Shown piece by piece: positions 56,647 to 64,000 of a stretch of 64,000 bases of DNA (the stretch's first letter is position 1; every line of letters starts with the position of its first letter). The stretch covers positions 194,466-258,465 of the forward strand of contig NZ_NUUX01000013.1 of NCBI RefSeq assembly GCF_002564465.1, read 5' to 3'. This DNA comes from Bacillus sp. AFS088145 (GTDB taxonomy: Bacteria; Bacillota; Bacilli; Bacillales; Bacillaceae_G). The notes under the pieces are model-generated. The model was given only the letters and a program-made list of their open reading frames with translations, was not told the origin of the DNA and did no database searches. The translations under genes were made by a program, and so were the position numbers.

Positions 56647-57174
56647 CTATGAAGTTTGTTTCACTAAAAAGAGGGGTTGCCCAAATTCAACTAATTGACC
56701 ATTTTTAACAAGTATTTCTACAATTTCACCTTTTATTTCTGCTTCGATTTCATTAAACAATTTCATTGCCTCTAATATACAAACAACAGTTGATTCATCA
56801 ACTTGATCACCTTTATGAACATATGATGGTTCACCTTCAGCTGGTGCTGCATAAAACGTCCCTACCATCGGAGAAATGATTTTCGTATGGTTTTCTGAAG
56901 ATACTTCGTTTGGCAAAACCTTTTTTTCAACACTTTCAACTTCACCTTTATGAAATTGTATAGTTGGTTTGTGGTCATTACTTCCTTCTCTTTCAGGTAG
57001 TACTTCTATTTTTGAATTGATAGATTGAGATGATAGACTACGATCATTCCCTAGAATTAAGCTATTATTTCTTTTTATAGATACCTTAGATTCACCATTC
57101 TCTATTTCTATATGTTGGATTGATGATTCATCAACAAGCTTGATGATTTCTCTAATTTCATGAATTTTATACAT
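56647..57174 (-). CDS. accB: Biotin carboxyl carrier protein (AccB-like)
   Basis: Biotin carrier of 175 aa. The N-terminal [20 protein letters not shown] opening and C-terminal biotinyl domain are as in Acc[21 protein letters not shown] leads to [20 protein letters not shown] with the biotinyl lysine at residue 138, and ends GQPLFLV. The middle is a flexible, polar linker. It lies 36 bp after accC. B. subtilis has the true AccB elsewhere, so this copy is probably the dedicated carrier of the acyl-CoA carboxylase made of the surrounding genes; the symbol denotes family only. Confidence 0.9.
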   Translation of the reverse strand: MYKIHEIREIIKLVDESSIQHIEIENGESKVSIKRNNSLILGNDRSLSSQSINSKIEVLPEREGSNDHKPTIQFHKGEVESVEKKVLPNEVSSENHTKIISPMVGTFYAAPAEGEPSYVHKGDQVDESTVVCILEAMKLFNEIEAEIKGEIVEILVKNGQLVEFGQPLFLVKQTS

Positions 57175-57210
57175 ATTTCTCTCTCACTCCTCTTCTACTG
57201 ATTTTCGGAT

Positions 57211-58563
57211 TTATTTTGATAATAATTCTGGATTCGTTTCAAGGAATTTTGTGTTAAATTCGCCATTTACAAATAATTCATTCTCAAATAATCTTTGATG
57301 GAAAGGTACCGTAGTATGCACACCTGTTATAACCATCTCATCTAATGCTCTTTTCATTCGTTGAATTGCTTCATCTCGATCTTTTCCCCATACAATAATT
57401 TTCGCAACCATTGAATCATAAAATGGAGAAATTTCATAACCAGGATATACTGCACTGTCTACCCTTACGCCGTAACCTCCTGGTGGAAGATACATTTCAA
57501 TTTTCCCTGCTGAAGGCATGAAATTCTTTGAAGGATTTTCGGCATTAATTCGGCATTCAATTGACCAGCCATTGATCGTTACATCACTTTGATCAAATGA
57601 TAAAGAATATCCTGCTGCTACCATAATTTGTTCCTTTATTAGATCGATACCTGTAATCATTTCTGTGACAGGATGTTCTACCTGAATGCGAGTATTCATT
57701 TCCATAAAAAAGAATTGACCGTGTTTATCTAATAAAAACTCTACTGTTCCTACCCCATGGTATCGAACCGCTTTTGCTGCAGTAATAGCTGCATTTCCCA
57801 TTTCTTGACGCAGGTCTTCTTTTAATGCAGGTGAAGGCGCTTCTTCTACTAATTTTTGATGACGCCTTTGAATCGAACAATCTCGTTCTCCTAAATAAAC
57901 GACTTTTCCCATCTTATCCCCAATTATCTGGATTTCCACATGACGTGGTTCTTCAATATATTTTTCGATATATACATCAGAGTTTCCAAATGAAGTTTCA
58001 GCCTCATTTTGAGCTTGTTGGATCGCTTTGCTTAAATGACTACTATCTTCAACGACTCTCATTCCTTTGCCACCGCCTCCAGCACTTGCTTTTACAATGA
58101 CCGGAAAACCAATTTCACTTGCAATTTTATGGGCTTCTTCAATATCATGTATAACTCCATCTGATCCAGGAACAGTTGGTACACTAGCGTCCTTCATCGT
58201 ATCTCGAGCTACGGATTTAGCCCCCATTTTATTGATTGCTTCTGGATTAGGTCCAATAAACGTTAGATTACATGCGGAGCATATTTCCGCAAAATTTGCA
58301 TTCTCAGCCAAAAAGCCGTATCCAGGGTGAATCGCATCTGCATTTGTTAGTAATGCGATACTTAATATATTTGTTATATTTAAGTAGCTCTCACTAGATG
58401 CAGTTGGGCCTATACAGTAGGCTTCATCGGCGATATGAACATGTAAAGCTTCACGGTCAGCATCAGAAAATACAGCAACAGTTGCAATCCCCATCTCTTT
58501 ACAGGCTCTGATTACTCGTACAGCTATTTCTCCTCGATTAGCAATCAATATTTTTTTAAACAT
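57211..58563 (-). CDS. accC: Biotin carboxylase subunit
   Basis: ATP-dependent carboxylation of the biotin carrier with bicarbonate; 450 aa as in AccC. Seen: FKKILIANRGEIAVRVIRAC, HPGYGFLAENANFAEICSA, the glycine-rich ATP loop KASAGGGGKGMRVVE, HVEIQIIGD, RDCSIQRRHQKLVEE, FFMEMNTRIQVEHPVTEMIT with catalytic residues, and the C-terminal INAENPSKNFMPSAG. Its ATG overlaps the stop of the upstream BCCP-like gene by one base, so the two are coupled. It may be a second, pathway-specific AccC, since housekeeping accBC normally lies elsewhere in Bacillus. Confidence 0.92.
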   Translation of the reverse strand: MFKKILIANRGEIAVRVIRACKEMGIATVAVFSDADREALHVHIADEAYCIGPTASSESYLNITNILSIALLTNADAIHPGYGFLAENANFAEICSACNLTFIGPNPEAINKMGAKSVARDTMKDASVPTVPGSDGVIHDIEEAHKIASEIGFPVIVKASAGGGGKGMRVVEDSSHLSKAIQQAQNEAETSFGNSDVYIEKYIEEPRHVEIQIIGDKMGKVVYLGERDCSIQRRHQKLVEEAPSPALKEDLRQEMGNAAITAAKAVRYHGVGTVEFLLDKHGQFFFMEMNTRIQVEHPVTEMITGIDLIKEQIMVAAGYSLSFDQSDVTINGWSIECRINAENPSKNFMPSAGKIEMYLPPGGYGVRVDSAVYPGYEISPFYDSMVAKIIVWGKDRDEAIQRMKRALDEMVITGVHTTVPFHQRLFENELFVNGEFNTKFLETNPELLSK

Positions 58564-59009
58564 TACATATCCCCCTTTTTGCCAGAAATCTTAAATAGAG
58601 GTTGTCCATAATCAATTAGATCCCCAATATCATAAAGGACTTCAACAATTTCACCATTAATATCTGAATAGATATCATGAGATATATTCAGTCCACCAAC
58701 TCTACATTGGGCTATCAATTTATTTTCATTTACTAGATCACCAACTTTAACATTCGGTTGAAATGTACCAATAAATTGCGATTGGATAATATGTAGCTCT
58801 GTACTTTCCACATCTTCTGTTACGAATACATTGGGTAATGAACTAGTGGGGTCAGTTTGTATTGGAAGTCTTTCCACTGGTTCACTATGTAAGTTTGACA
58901 TTGAATCTTTTTTTATTAAAATTCTGTGATCCTTATTTTTTATCTCAAGTTCATTTAGTGTAGATTGATCAATTAATCTCAAAATTTCTCTAATTTCTAA
59001 TATCTTCAT
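58563..59009 (-). CDS. BCCP-like protein lacking the biotinylation motif
   Basis: A protein of 148 aa from ATG 59009 (MKILEIREILRLID), chosen because GGAGTG lies upstream. The N-terminus matches AccB-type carriers (compare [20 protein letters not shown] in the neighbour), and the end DINGEIVEVLYDIGDLIDYG with QPLFKI matches the last strands of the biotinyl domain. But where carriers have EAMKL, it reads QCRVGGLNISHDIYS: the lysine-bearing turn is gone. It cannot carry biotin in the normal way, yet the frame is open and coupled to accC. It may be a structural or regulatory subunit, or a decaying duplicate. Confidence 0.8.
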   Translation of the reverse strand: MKILEIREILRLIDQSTLNELEIKNKDHRILIKKDSMSNLHSEPVERLPIQTDPTSSLPNVFVTEDVESTELHIIQSQFIGTFQPNVKVGDLVNENKLIAQCRVGGLNISHDIYSDINGEIVEVLYDIGDLIDYGQPLFKISGKKGDM

Positions 59010-59076
59010 ATCTGAATGCACTCCAGTATAGATTTGGTTTTATCGTTTTAAATAGAAAGTAATGCTGAGAACAAGA

Positions 59077-59229
59077 TTAAACAATTTCATTTTTTTCAAA
59101 GTCATCATCGTGCATTTTTAAATTTGGATCTTCTAATGCAAAATCAATAAAATCTTTAATATTCTCACCTGAATATAGTATGTTGATGTTCTGATTTTTT
59201 ACCATTTCAATCACTCTTCTCAATATCAT
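59077..59229 (-). CDS. Small acidic protein of unknown function (50 aa)
   Basis: ATG 59229 follows GTGGGGTGATCTA and opens MILRRVIEMVKNQNINILYS, then NIKDFIDFALEDPNLKMHDD, ending at 59077. It is short, acidic at the end and has no signal peptide. No family is recognised. The reading frame lies between the CaiB terminator and the BCCP-like gene and could be the first gene of that operon. Confidence 0.4.
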   Translation of the reverse strand: MILRRVIEMVKNQNINILYSGENIKDFIDFALEDPNLKMHDDDFEKNEIV

Positions 59230-59402
59230 TAGATCACCCCACTTTTCACATTTTTTTTAGTGATAGGCCAGACGCTTTCTTGTAATATTTTTGGTTAGCC
59301 CGAAAACTTTTGTAATACTGAAATAAAGTTTTAAATTGTCGCTATATGTTATTAAGATTTTGTATGTTCACAACATGGTAAGAAGTTGGTTAGTTTAAAA
59401 AG

Positions 59403-59446
59403 AACTGTCCATTTATTTACACATGTTGAGTGAAAAATGGACAGTT
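59403..59446 (-). terminator. Terminator downstream of CaiB gene
   Basis: AACTGTCCATTT pairs with AAATGGACAGTT, followed by CTTTTT on the minus strand. It separates the CaiB unit from the carboxylase unit. Confidence 0.75.
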
Positions 59447-59468
59447 TATTTTTTCCGAGAATAATTTT

Positions 59469-60608
59469 CTATTTTACTAGATTTAGATTATTAATTGTTT
59501 CCTTTGTATGAACACCTAGCGGAACTCCAACATGCTTATAAATAGGTGTAAAAACAGTTGATTTTATTGGGCAAGCAATCTGTTTCTGATACCCTCCATT
59601 CGGTCTTGGAACATCTACGATCATTTTTCGATCAATAATCTGTAGATGTTCACTTGCTTCTTTAACTGAAAGAACTGGTTCAACACAGGCATCTAAATCT
59701 TCAAAAATTGCCTTCCATTCGTTAAAAGTTTTTGTGAGAAAGGCGGCCCTTACTTCTTCCTTAAACGCAATGATATCCTCTGATTTCAAACTGAAACTTA
59801 GCTCAATCAAATCTTCTCTTTCAATTCCTTCACAAAGTAGTTTCCTAAATTGCGGTTCGATACTACCTACCGAAAAATAGCGACCATCATTCGTCTCATA
59901 GTAATCATAAAACATTCCGCCATTAAGTATCGTACTTTCTAATTTAGGAGTAATTCCACCCATTAAACAATCAGCACCAGCTAACGCATTTAATGCAAAG
60001 CTGCAATCTGTCATACTAATATCTAGCCATTGTCCTTCACCTGTTCGATTTCGATAAATAACAGCAGATAATATGCCAATAATACTGTGTAATGATCCTC
60101 CAGCAACATCTGCTATTTGTACCCCTGCAGGCGTTGGTCCTATATTTCGACGACCAGAATAGCTTGCAATCCCGGAAATGGATAAATAATTATTATCGTG
60201 CCCAGCACGATTTCGATAAGGACCTGTTTGTCCAAATCCGGTAATAGAACAGTATATTAATTTGGGATTAATCCTCTTTAATTCTTCATATCCCAAACCT
60301 AGTCGCTCCATTACACCTGGACGGAATTGCTCCATAACGATGTCATATTCTTCTATTAATTTTTTTACGGTTTCAATGGATTCTTCCTTTTTCAAATCCA
60401 AAGCAACTGACTTCTTAGAGCGATTTAAATAGCCATGTGCCACCGAATCATTACCGTCTCGAGGAAACCCTTCACGTACTAAATCTGGCCTCGTAGGTGA
60501 TTCCACACGTAAAACCTCTGCGCCAAGGTCAGCCAGCATCATCGTCGCATATGGTCCGGGAAGTAAAGTGGAAAAATCCAATATTTTTAATCCATTTAAT
60601 AGGCTCAT
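59469..60608 (-). CDS. CaiB/BaiF family CoA-transferase (alpha-methylacyl-CoA racemase-like)
   Basis: Class III CoA-transferase family, 379 aa. ATG 60608 (MSLLNGLKILDFSTLLPGPY) has AAGGAGA upstream; the earlier in-frame start has none. Seen: TMMLADLGAEVLRVE, MEQFRPGVMERLGLGYEEL, YCSITGFGQTGPYRN, AGHDNNYLSISG with the likely catalytic Asp, ADVAGGSLHSIIGI. The N-terminal pattern LLPGPYATMMLADLGAEVLR is close to alpha-methylacyl-CoA racemases, which make the S epimer needed for beta-oxidation of 2-methylacyl-CoA. Its neighbours fit that role. A transferase between acids cannot be ruled out. A paralogue lies at the other end of the window (1-894). Confidence 0.9.
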   Translation of the reverse strand: MSLLNGLKILDFSTLLPGPYATMMLADLGAEVLRVESPTRPDLVREGFPRDGNDSVAHGYLNRSKKSVALDLKKEESIETVKKLIEEYDIVMEQFRPGVMERLGLGYEELKRINPKLIYCSITGFGQTGPYRNRAGHDNNYLSISGIASYSGRRNIGPTPAGVQIADVAGGSLHSIIGILSAVIYRNRTGEGQWLDISMTDCSFALNALAGADCLMGGITPKLESTILNGGMFYDYYETNDGRYFSVGSIEPQFRKLLCEGIEREDLIELSFSLKSEDIIAFKEEVRAAFLTKTFNEWKAIFEDLDACVEPVLSVKEASEHLQIIDRKMIVDVPRPNGGYQKQIACPIKSTVFTPIYKHVGVPLGVHTKETINNLNLVK

Positions 60609-60662
60609 ATGTAGTCTCCTTTTCTTACACATTTGCTAAAAATGAGTGTTTTCTATGTAAAA

Positions 60663-60690
60663 AATACTGATTGACAATACAATCAGTATT
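60663..60690. promoter_or_regulatory. Perfect 11-bp inverted repeat between MaoC and CaiB genes
   Basis: AATACTGATTG and CAATCAGTATT are separated by 6 bases. On the minus strand the right half is followed by TTTT, so it can act as an intrinsic terminator/attenuator. Its shape also fits a TetR-type repressor operator. Confidence 0.55.
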
Positions 60691-60706
60691 TTATTAAATC
60701 TTGCTA

Positions 60707-61114
60707 CTAATCTCTAGAAGGGAGCGTTGCTTCAAAAATACCAGAAACTTTTACCTCGCCTACTGAATTCGTCGCAAGTACTTCTCCTATTACCCTATTA
60801 TTCTCTTTTTTTTCAATGATTTTTCCAAACACTTGAATTTCTTCACCAGGAAATGTCATTTTCCGAAAACGAACAGACACTTTATTCACATATTTTCTTG
60901 GAATCCAAGTTGTTATTCCTTGTGAAGTCATACCCATGACTAACATACCGTGGGCAATAATTCCAGTTCCTGCTTGCTTTCCTACTTCTTCAACAGTATG
61001 AAGTGGGTTAAAGTCCCCTGAAGCTCCTGCAAACTTTACTAATTGAACACGTGAAATCGGAGCTTTATTTACCGTTTCAAAAGTGTATCCTTCATATAGA
61101 TCTTCAAAAAACAT
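60707..61114 (-). CDS. MaoC-like (R)-specific enoyl-CoA hydratase
   Basis: Hotdog-fold hydratase of 135 aa. FAGASGDFNPLHTVEEVGKQ carries the catalytic Asp and His of the R-hydratase 2 pattern (D-x4-H). The end VSGIFEATLPSRD is short. The gene starts with AAAGGAGG upstream and lies 20 bp after the HadA-like gene, so the two probably form a heterodimer as in HadAB- or MaoC-type dehydratases: the other protein lacks the His. It hydrates enoyl-CoA in beta-oxidation. Confidence 0.88.
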   Translation of the reverse strand: MFFEDLYEGYTFETVNKAPISRVQLVKFAGASGDFNPLHTVEEVGKQAGTGIIAHGMLVMGMTSQGITTWIPRKYVNKVSVRFRKMTFPGEEIQVFGKIIEKKENNRVIGEVLATNSVGEVKVSGIFEATLPSRD

Positions 61115-61134
61115 TTTCTTTACCTCCTTTGTAT

Positions 61135-61590
61135 TTAATGTCGATGAACTAATTTAGCCCTTGAAATGGCAACTAGCTCTCCTCTTTGATTTTTAAATTG
61201 GTTTTCCATCGTTACAAAATCCATTCCACCTGAAGTTCCAATTTTAGTTTCTGCATGAACAACTTTACCTGTAACTGTTAGTTGGTCTCCCGCATATATT
61301 TCACCAAAATATTCATATTCTTGTTCACCATGTAAAATTTTTACTGGATTAAATTTTAATTTAGCAATTTGTTCTTCAAATCCAGCTTCATTCCCAAATG
61401 ATTCGATTACCTGTAAATATGTAAGCGGTACAGGAATCCCGTCATATCCAGCATTTTGTGCCACATCTAAACTTCGGAAAATTGGATTATCATCCCCAAT
61501 CGCATTGACCAATTCAAGGATCTTTCCTTTCTCCACCCCGAAGCTAAATGTACTTAAATCCATTCCTACTAATTCTTTAACCTTTGTCAA
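61135..61590 (-). CDS. MaoC N-terminal-domain dehydratase partner (FAS1/HadA-like)
   Basis: A protein of 151 aa in the N-terminal MaoC (MaoC_dehydrat_N) class. It begins MTKVKELVGMDLSTFSFGVE; TTG 61590 is preferred over the GTG three codons upstream because AGGTG lies 6 bases before it. NAIGDDNPIFRSLDVAQNAG, GIPVPLTYLQVIESF, HGEQEYEYFGEIYAGDQLTV are typical; the Asp-x4-His pair is replaced by Asp...Phe, so the domain alone should be inactive and needs the MaoC protein at 60707. Heteromer formation is inferred from known HadAB pairs. Confidence 0.85.
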   Translation of the reverse strand: MTKVKELVGMDLSTFSFGVEKGKILELVNAIGDDNPIFRSLDVAQNAGYDGIPVPLTYLQVIESFGNEAGFEEQIAKLKFNPVKILHGEQEYEYFGEIYAGDQLTVTGKVVHAETKIGTSGGMDFVTMENQFKNQRGELVAISRAKLVHRH

Positions 61591-61645
61591 AATAATCACC
61601 TCATTTTATAAAATCTTCTTCAAATTACAATTACTTTATTTTGTT

Positions 61646-62827
61646 TTATGCTTTCTTATACATTGTTACGACTACAGCTCCCCCAAGCCCTAGGTTATGT
61701 TGCAATGCGACTCTAGCATTATCGACTTGCCTCTTATCTGCTTGACCACGTAATTGCCATACTAACTCCGTACTTTGTGCCAAACCTGTTGCTCCAAGTG
61801 GATGGCCTTTTGACATTAATCCTCCTGATGGATTTACGACATATTTACCACCATACGTATTATCACCGTTATTGATAAACGTTTCTGCTTCCCCTTCACC
61901 ACAAAGCTTTAAACCTTCATAAGTAATGACTTCGTTTGGAGTAAAACAATCGTGTAATTCAACTACATCGACATCCCCAGGTCCAATTCCTGATTTTTCA
62001 TATACCTCGTTAGCAGCTCTACGTGTCATATCAGCTCCAACGATTTGAAGTTCATCCTCAAATGATTTTAATGTGTCAGTAGCCATTGCTTGAGCGACGA
62101 TTTCAACTGCATCTTGTTTCCCTTGCTTTCTAGCAAATTCTTCACTACAAACGATAACTGCGGCTGCTCCACAAGATGGAGGACAGGCCATAAATCTTGT
62201 TAAATAAGGTGGATGAATCACTGGTGAGTTCATTACTTCTTCAACCGTTAAAGGTGTATGAAACATTGAATACGGATTATTAATTGCATGATTTCTAGTC
62301 TTAACAGCAACTTTTGCAAAAATATCTGGATTTGCTCCATATTTTTGCACATATGCTGTTCCAGCTGCACCAAAAATTCTTGCTGGACCAGTATTTCCAA
62401 CAGCACCAGGTTCTAATTCATCTAAACGTTCCAAAAATGTTTGTAACGGATTTGTACGGTCTCCCCATACATTTCCTAATGCGCCTGGCTTCATTTCTTC
62501 AAAACCAAAAGCAAGTGCACAGTCCACTACTCCAGAAGCAACTGCTTGACGAGCTAAAAATAATGCTGTTGATCCAGACGAGCAGTTATTATTTACATTA
62601 ATGACTGGAATACCAGTCATACCTACTTTATAAAGAGCAGCTTGACCAGATGTACTATCTCCATAAACATAACTTGCAAATGCCTGTTTAATTTCTTTAA
62701 AATCAATCCCTGCATCCTTTATTGCTCCACTAATTGCCTTTGAAGCCATCAATTCATAAGGCTCTTGTTTTCCAGGCTTAACAAATTTGACCATATCTAC
62801 GCCGATTACTTTTACGTTCTTACTCAA
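61646..62827 (-). CDS. Thiolase, SCP-x / lipid-transfer-protein type
   Basis: Acetyl-CoA C-acyltransferase-like thiolase of 393 aa. The active-site Cys82 is in VNVNNNCSSGSTAL; VELHDCFTPNEVITYEGL carries the His and second Cys-like region of the SCP-2/SCP-x class, and GGLMSKGHPLGATGLAQ is the C-terminal His loop. This class, rather than FadA, degrades sterol side chains and branched acyl-CoA in other bacteria. It precedes the two MaoC genes in one direction, about 47 bp away. Release of propionyl-CoA from a 2-methyl-3-ketoacyl-CoA is a plausible reaction here. Confidence 0.88.
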   Translation of the reverse strand: MSKNVKVIGVDMVKFVKPGKQEPYELMASKAISGAIKDAGIDFKEIKQAFASYVYGDSTSGQAALYKVGMTGIPVINVNNNCSSGSTALFLARQAVASGVVDCALAFGFEEMKPGALGNVWGDRTNPLQTFLERLDELEPGAVGNTGPARIFGAAGTAYVQKYGANPDIFAKVAVKTRNHAINNPYSMFHTPLTVEEVMNSPVIHPPYLTRFMACPPSCGAAAVIVCSEEFARKQGKQDAVEIVAQAMATDTLKSFEDELQIVGADMTRRAANEVYEKSGIGPGDVDVVELHDCFTPNEVITYEGLKLCGEGEAETFINNGDNTYGGKYVVNPSGGLMSKGHPLGATGLAQSTELVWQLRGQADKRQVDNARVALQHNLGLGGAVVVTMYKKA

Positions 62828-62982
62828 TGTATATCCCCCTTTTTAGTCATTTGACATTCTATTCATTAATGAAAGACACAAATTGTGTACCTTTAAAATT
62901 TATTGTTAATTAGAAATATTCAGTCAAATAAACATAAACTAATTACTACTAATCTATTAGCTTGAATAACAATTAACTAAAA

Positions 62983-63795
62983 TCAAGTATATAATCCACC
63001 GTTAACATGAACGAGTTGACCATTTACATAGTTTGATAGTGGTGATGCAAGGTAAAAAATAGCTTCTGCAGCTTCGCGAGCTGATCCAATACGTTTTTGT
63101 GGAATTGTTTGTATAAACATATTACGCACTTTATCTGGAATACCGACTGTTACTCCATCAACAACTTCCCCTTCTTCTTTTGGACGAGTAAGGCGTGTAT
63201 CAATGAATCCATAAGCAACTGAGTTCGCATTAATATTAAATTGTCCCCATTCCTTTGCAACAGTTTTTGTTAGACCAATAATTCCTGCCTTTGCTGATGA
63301 ATAATTTGCTTGTCCTACATTTCCAGTTGATGCAACTGAAGATACATTAACAATCTTTCGATGATTAATGATACCTTGTTCCATTTCCTTTTTAGCCACG
63401 TCTCTCATATATGGTGCTGCTGCGCGAATTAGACGAAATGGTGCAATCAAATGAATATCCAGCATCGCCTGGAATTGATCGTCAGTCATTTTATGAATTA
63501 ATCCATCTGATGTATATCCAGCATTGTTCACTAATATATCCAATTTACCAAAATTATTAATAGCAGCAGCAACAATATTCGTTGCAAATTCTTTCGCTGT
63601 AATATCACCACAATAGACAGCTGCTTCTCCTCCATTTTCACGAATAATTGCTGCAACTTCTTCAGCTGGAGTTAGATCCTTATCTGAAACGACTACTTTT
63701 GCTCCTTGTTCAGCAAATAGTAACGCTACTTCTCGTCCAATTCCTCGACCTGAACCTGTAATAATTGCAACTTGGTTTTTTAAAAATTTACTCAT
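62983..63795 (-). CDS. SDR-family 3-hydroxyacyl-CoA dehydrogenase / 3-ketoacyl reductase (FabG-like)
   Basis: Short-chain dehydrogenase of 270 aa starting MSKFLKNQVAIITGSGRGIG, behind AGGAGG. NADP loop TGSGRGIGREVA, NNAGYTSDG, catalytic Ser in VNVSSVASTGNVGQ and Tyr-Lys in YSSAKAGIIGLTKTV. It is the natural partner of the MaoC pair and the thiolase: it would oxidise the hydroxyacyl-CoA made by the hydratase. Thiolase follows after 155 bp. FabG-like proteins of this kind act in SCP-x type beta-oxidation as well as in polyketide or fatty-acid reduction. Confidence 0.88.
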   Translation of the reverse strand: MSKFLKNQVAIITGSGRGIGREVALLFAEQGAKVVVSDKDLTPAEEVAAIIRENGGEAAVYCGDITAKEFATNIVAAAINNFGKLDILVNNAGYTSDGLIHKMTDDQFQAMLDIHLIAPFRLIRAAAPYMRDVAKKEMEQGIINHRKIVNVSSVASTGNVGQANYSSAKAGIIGLTKTVAKEWGQFNINANSVAYGFIDTRLTRPKEEGEVVDGVTVGIPDKVRNMFIQTIPQKRIGSAREAAEAIFYLASPLSNYVNGQLVHVNGGLYT

Positions 63796-63904
63796 GATTT
63801 TCCTCCTAAAAAATAATTATTAAAAATCTATTTCAACTTTTATGTGGTAAATGTGTTCTTACATCAATACAATTGTATTTGTCATATATTTATTTAATTA
63901 AACA

Positions 63905-64000
63905 TCAAAATTCCTCTATAGAAATAGGATTCTTGTTATTTAAATGAAGAATCGTTCTTAAAGCTTCTTGATATTCCTTACTTAAATACGCTTCATCCAT
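63905..64000 (-). CDS. C-terminal end of a further gene, start beyond window
   Basis: The last 31 codons of a minus-strand frame (MDEAYLSKEYQEALRTILHL, NNKNPISIEEF) end at TGA 63905-63907. It is open to the window edge and in the same direction as the SDR gene 109 bp downstream, so it is likely the preceding gene of the cluster. The family cannot be told from this short piece; the end is amphipathic and charged, as at the C-terminus of enoyl-CoA hydratases or acyl-CoA enzymes. Confidence 0.5.
   Translation of the reverse strand: MDEAYLSKEYQEALRTILHLNNKNPISIEEF

Noticed and set aside
1-64000. CRISPR arrays, toxin-antitoxin or phage-defence islands
   Set aside because: No regularly spaced short repeats, cas genes, restriction genes or abortive-infection families were seen.

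Overview
The window looks like chromosome from a low-GC, endospore-forming Bacillaceae bacterium. The support is two intact GerA-type spore-germination genes, remnants of GerB and Ger(x)C genes, strong AGGAGG-type ribosome sites, many AT-rich spacers, and close matches to Bacillus subtilis gene sets (MalK/MalR, GlnK/GlnL, GltT, HxlR/HxlA/HxlB, the BioW-A-F-D-B-I order). No species is assigned. No rRNA, complete tRNA or CRISPR array was seen.

Layout. 0-2.2 kb: a CaiB/BaiF CoA-transferase cut by the window edge, divergent from a LysR regulator. 2.6-9.9 kb: a giant secreted subtilisin-like protease with two kinds of Ig-like repeats. 10-14.2 kb: two convergent paralogous GerA genes without B or C partners. 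14.6-16.6 kb: a chimeric pseudogene, an FMN reductase and an isochorismatase-fold hydrolase. 16.7-24.6 kb: malate response (MalR, MalK, NAD-malic enzyme), a KdgT-type permease and an amino-acid permease. 25-28.7 kb: GlnL/GlnK-type two-component genes divergent from a GltT symporter, with a GlnL-like box between. 29-36.6 kb: DMT transporter, lipoprotein, decayed gerB/gerC, HxlR with a quinone-oxidoreductase-like gene and the formaldehyde-fixing hxlAB pair, broken rpiA and DUF3231 genes, and an SDR. 36.7-51 kb: a decay-rich stretch with a dead tyrosine recombinase, three copies of a repeat carrying the 3' half of a tRNA-Val-like gene, IS110 debris, a benE/LysR pair, and a biotin operon that keeps bioW, bioF and bioI but has lost the bodies of bioA, bioD and bioB. 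51-64 kb: a mostly intact minus-strand acyl-CoA catabolic region (SDR, SCP-x-like thiolase, two MaoC-fold proteins, CaiB, biotin carboxylase, two BCCP-like proteins, carboxyltransferase, MFS transporter, DUF202 protein, aldehyde dehydrogenase).

How the genes fit together. The right end reads as a pathway for an alpha-methyl-branched or similar acyl-CoA: racemase/CoA-transferase, hydration, oxidation, thiolysis, and a dedicated biotin-dependent acyl-CoA carboxylase next to a remnant of methylmalonyl-CoA mutase. The substrate is inference. The carboxylase needs biotin, yet the local biotin operon cannot make it from this locus alone, although its BirA operator is intact. The hxl genes form a ribulose-monophosphate formaldehyde-detoxification unit; a conserved operator-like block of about 58 bp in front of both the quinone-oxidoreductase gene and hxlA suggests one HxlR regulon of two transcription units.

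The strongest unusual signals are the selectively eroded biotin operon, the tRNA-Val-derived repeats, the BCCP-like protein without its biotinyl lysine, and the shared HxlR-type operators.
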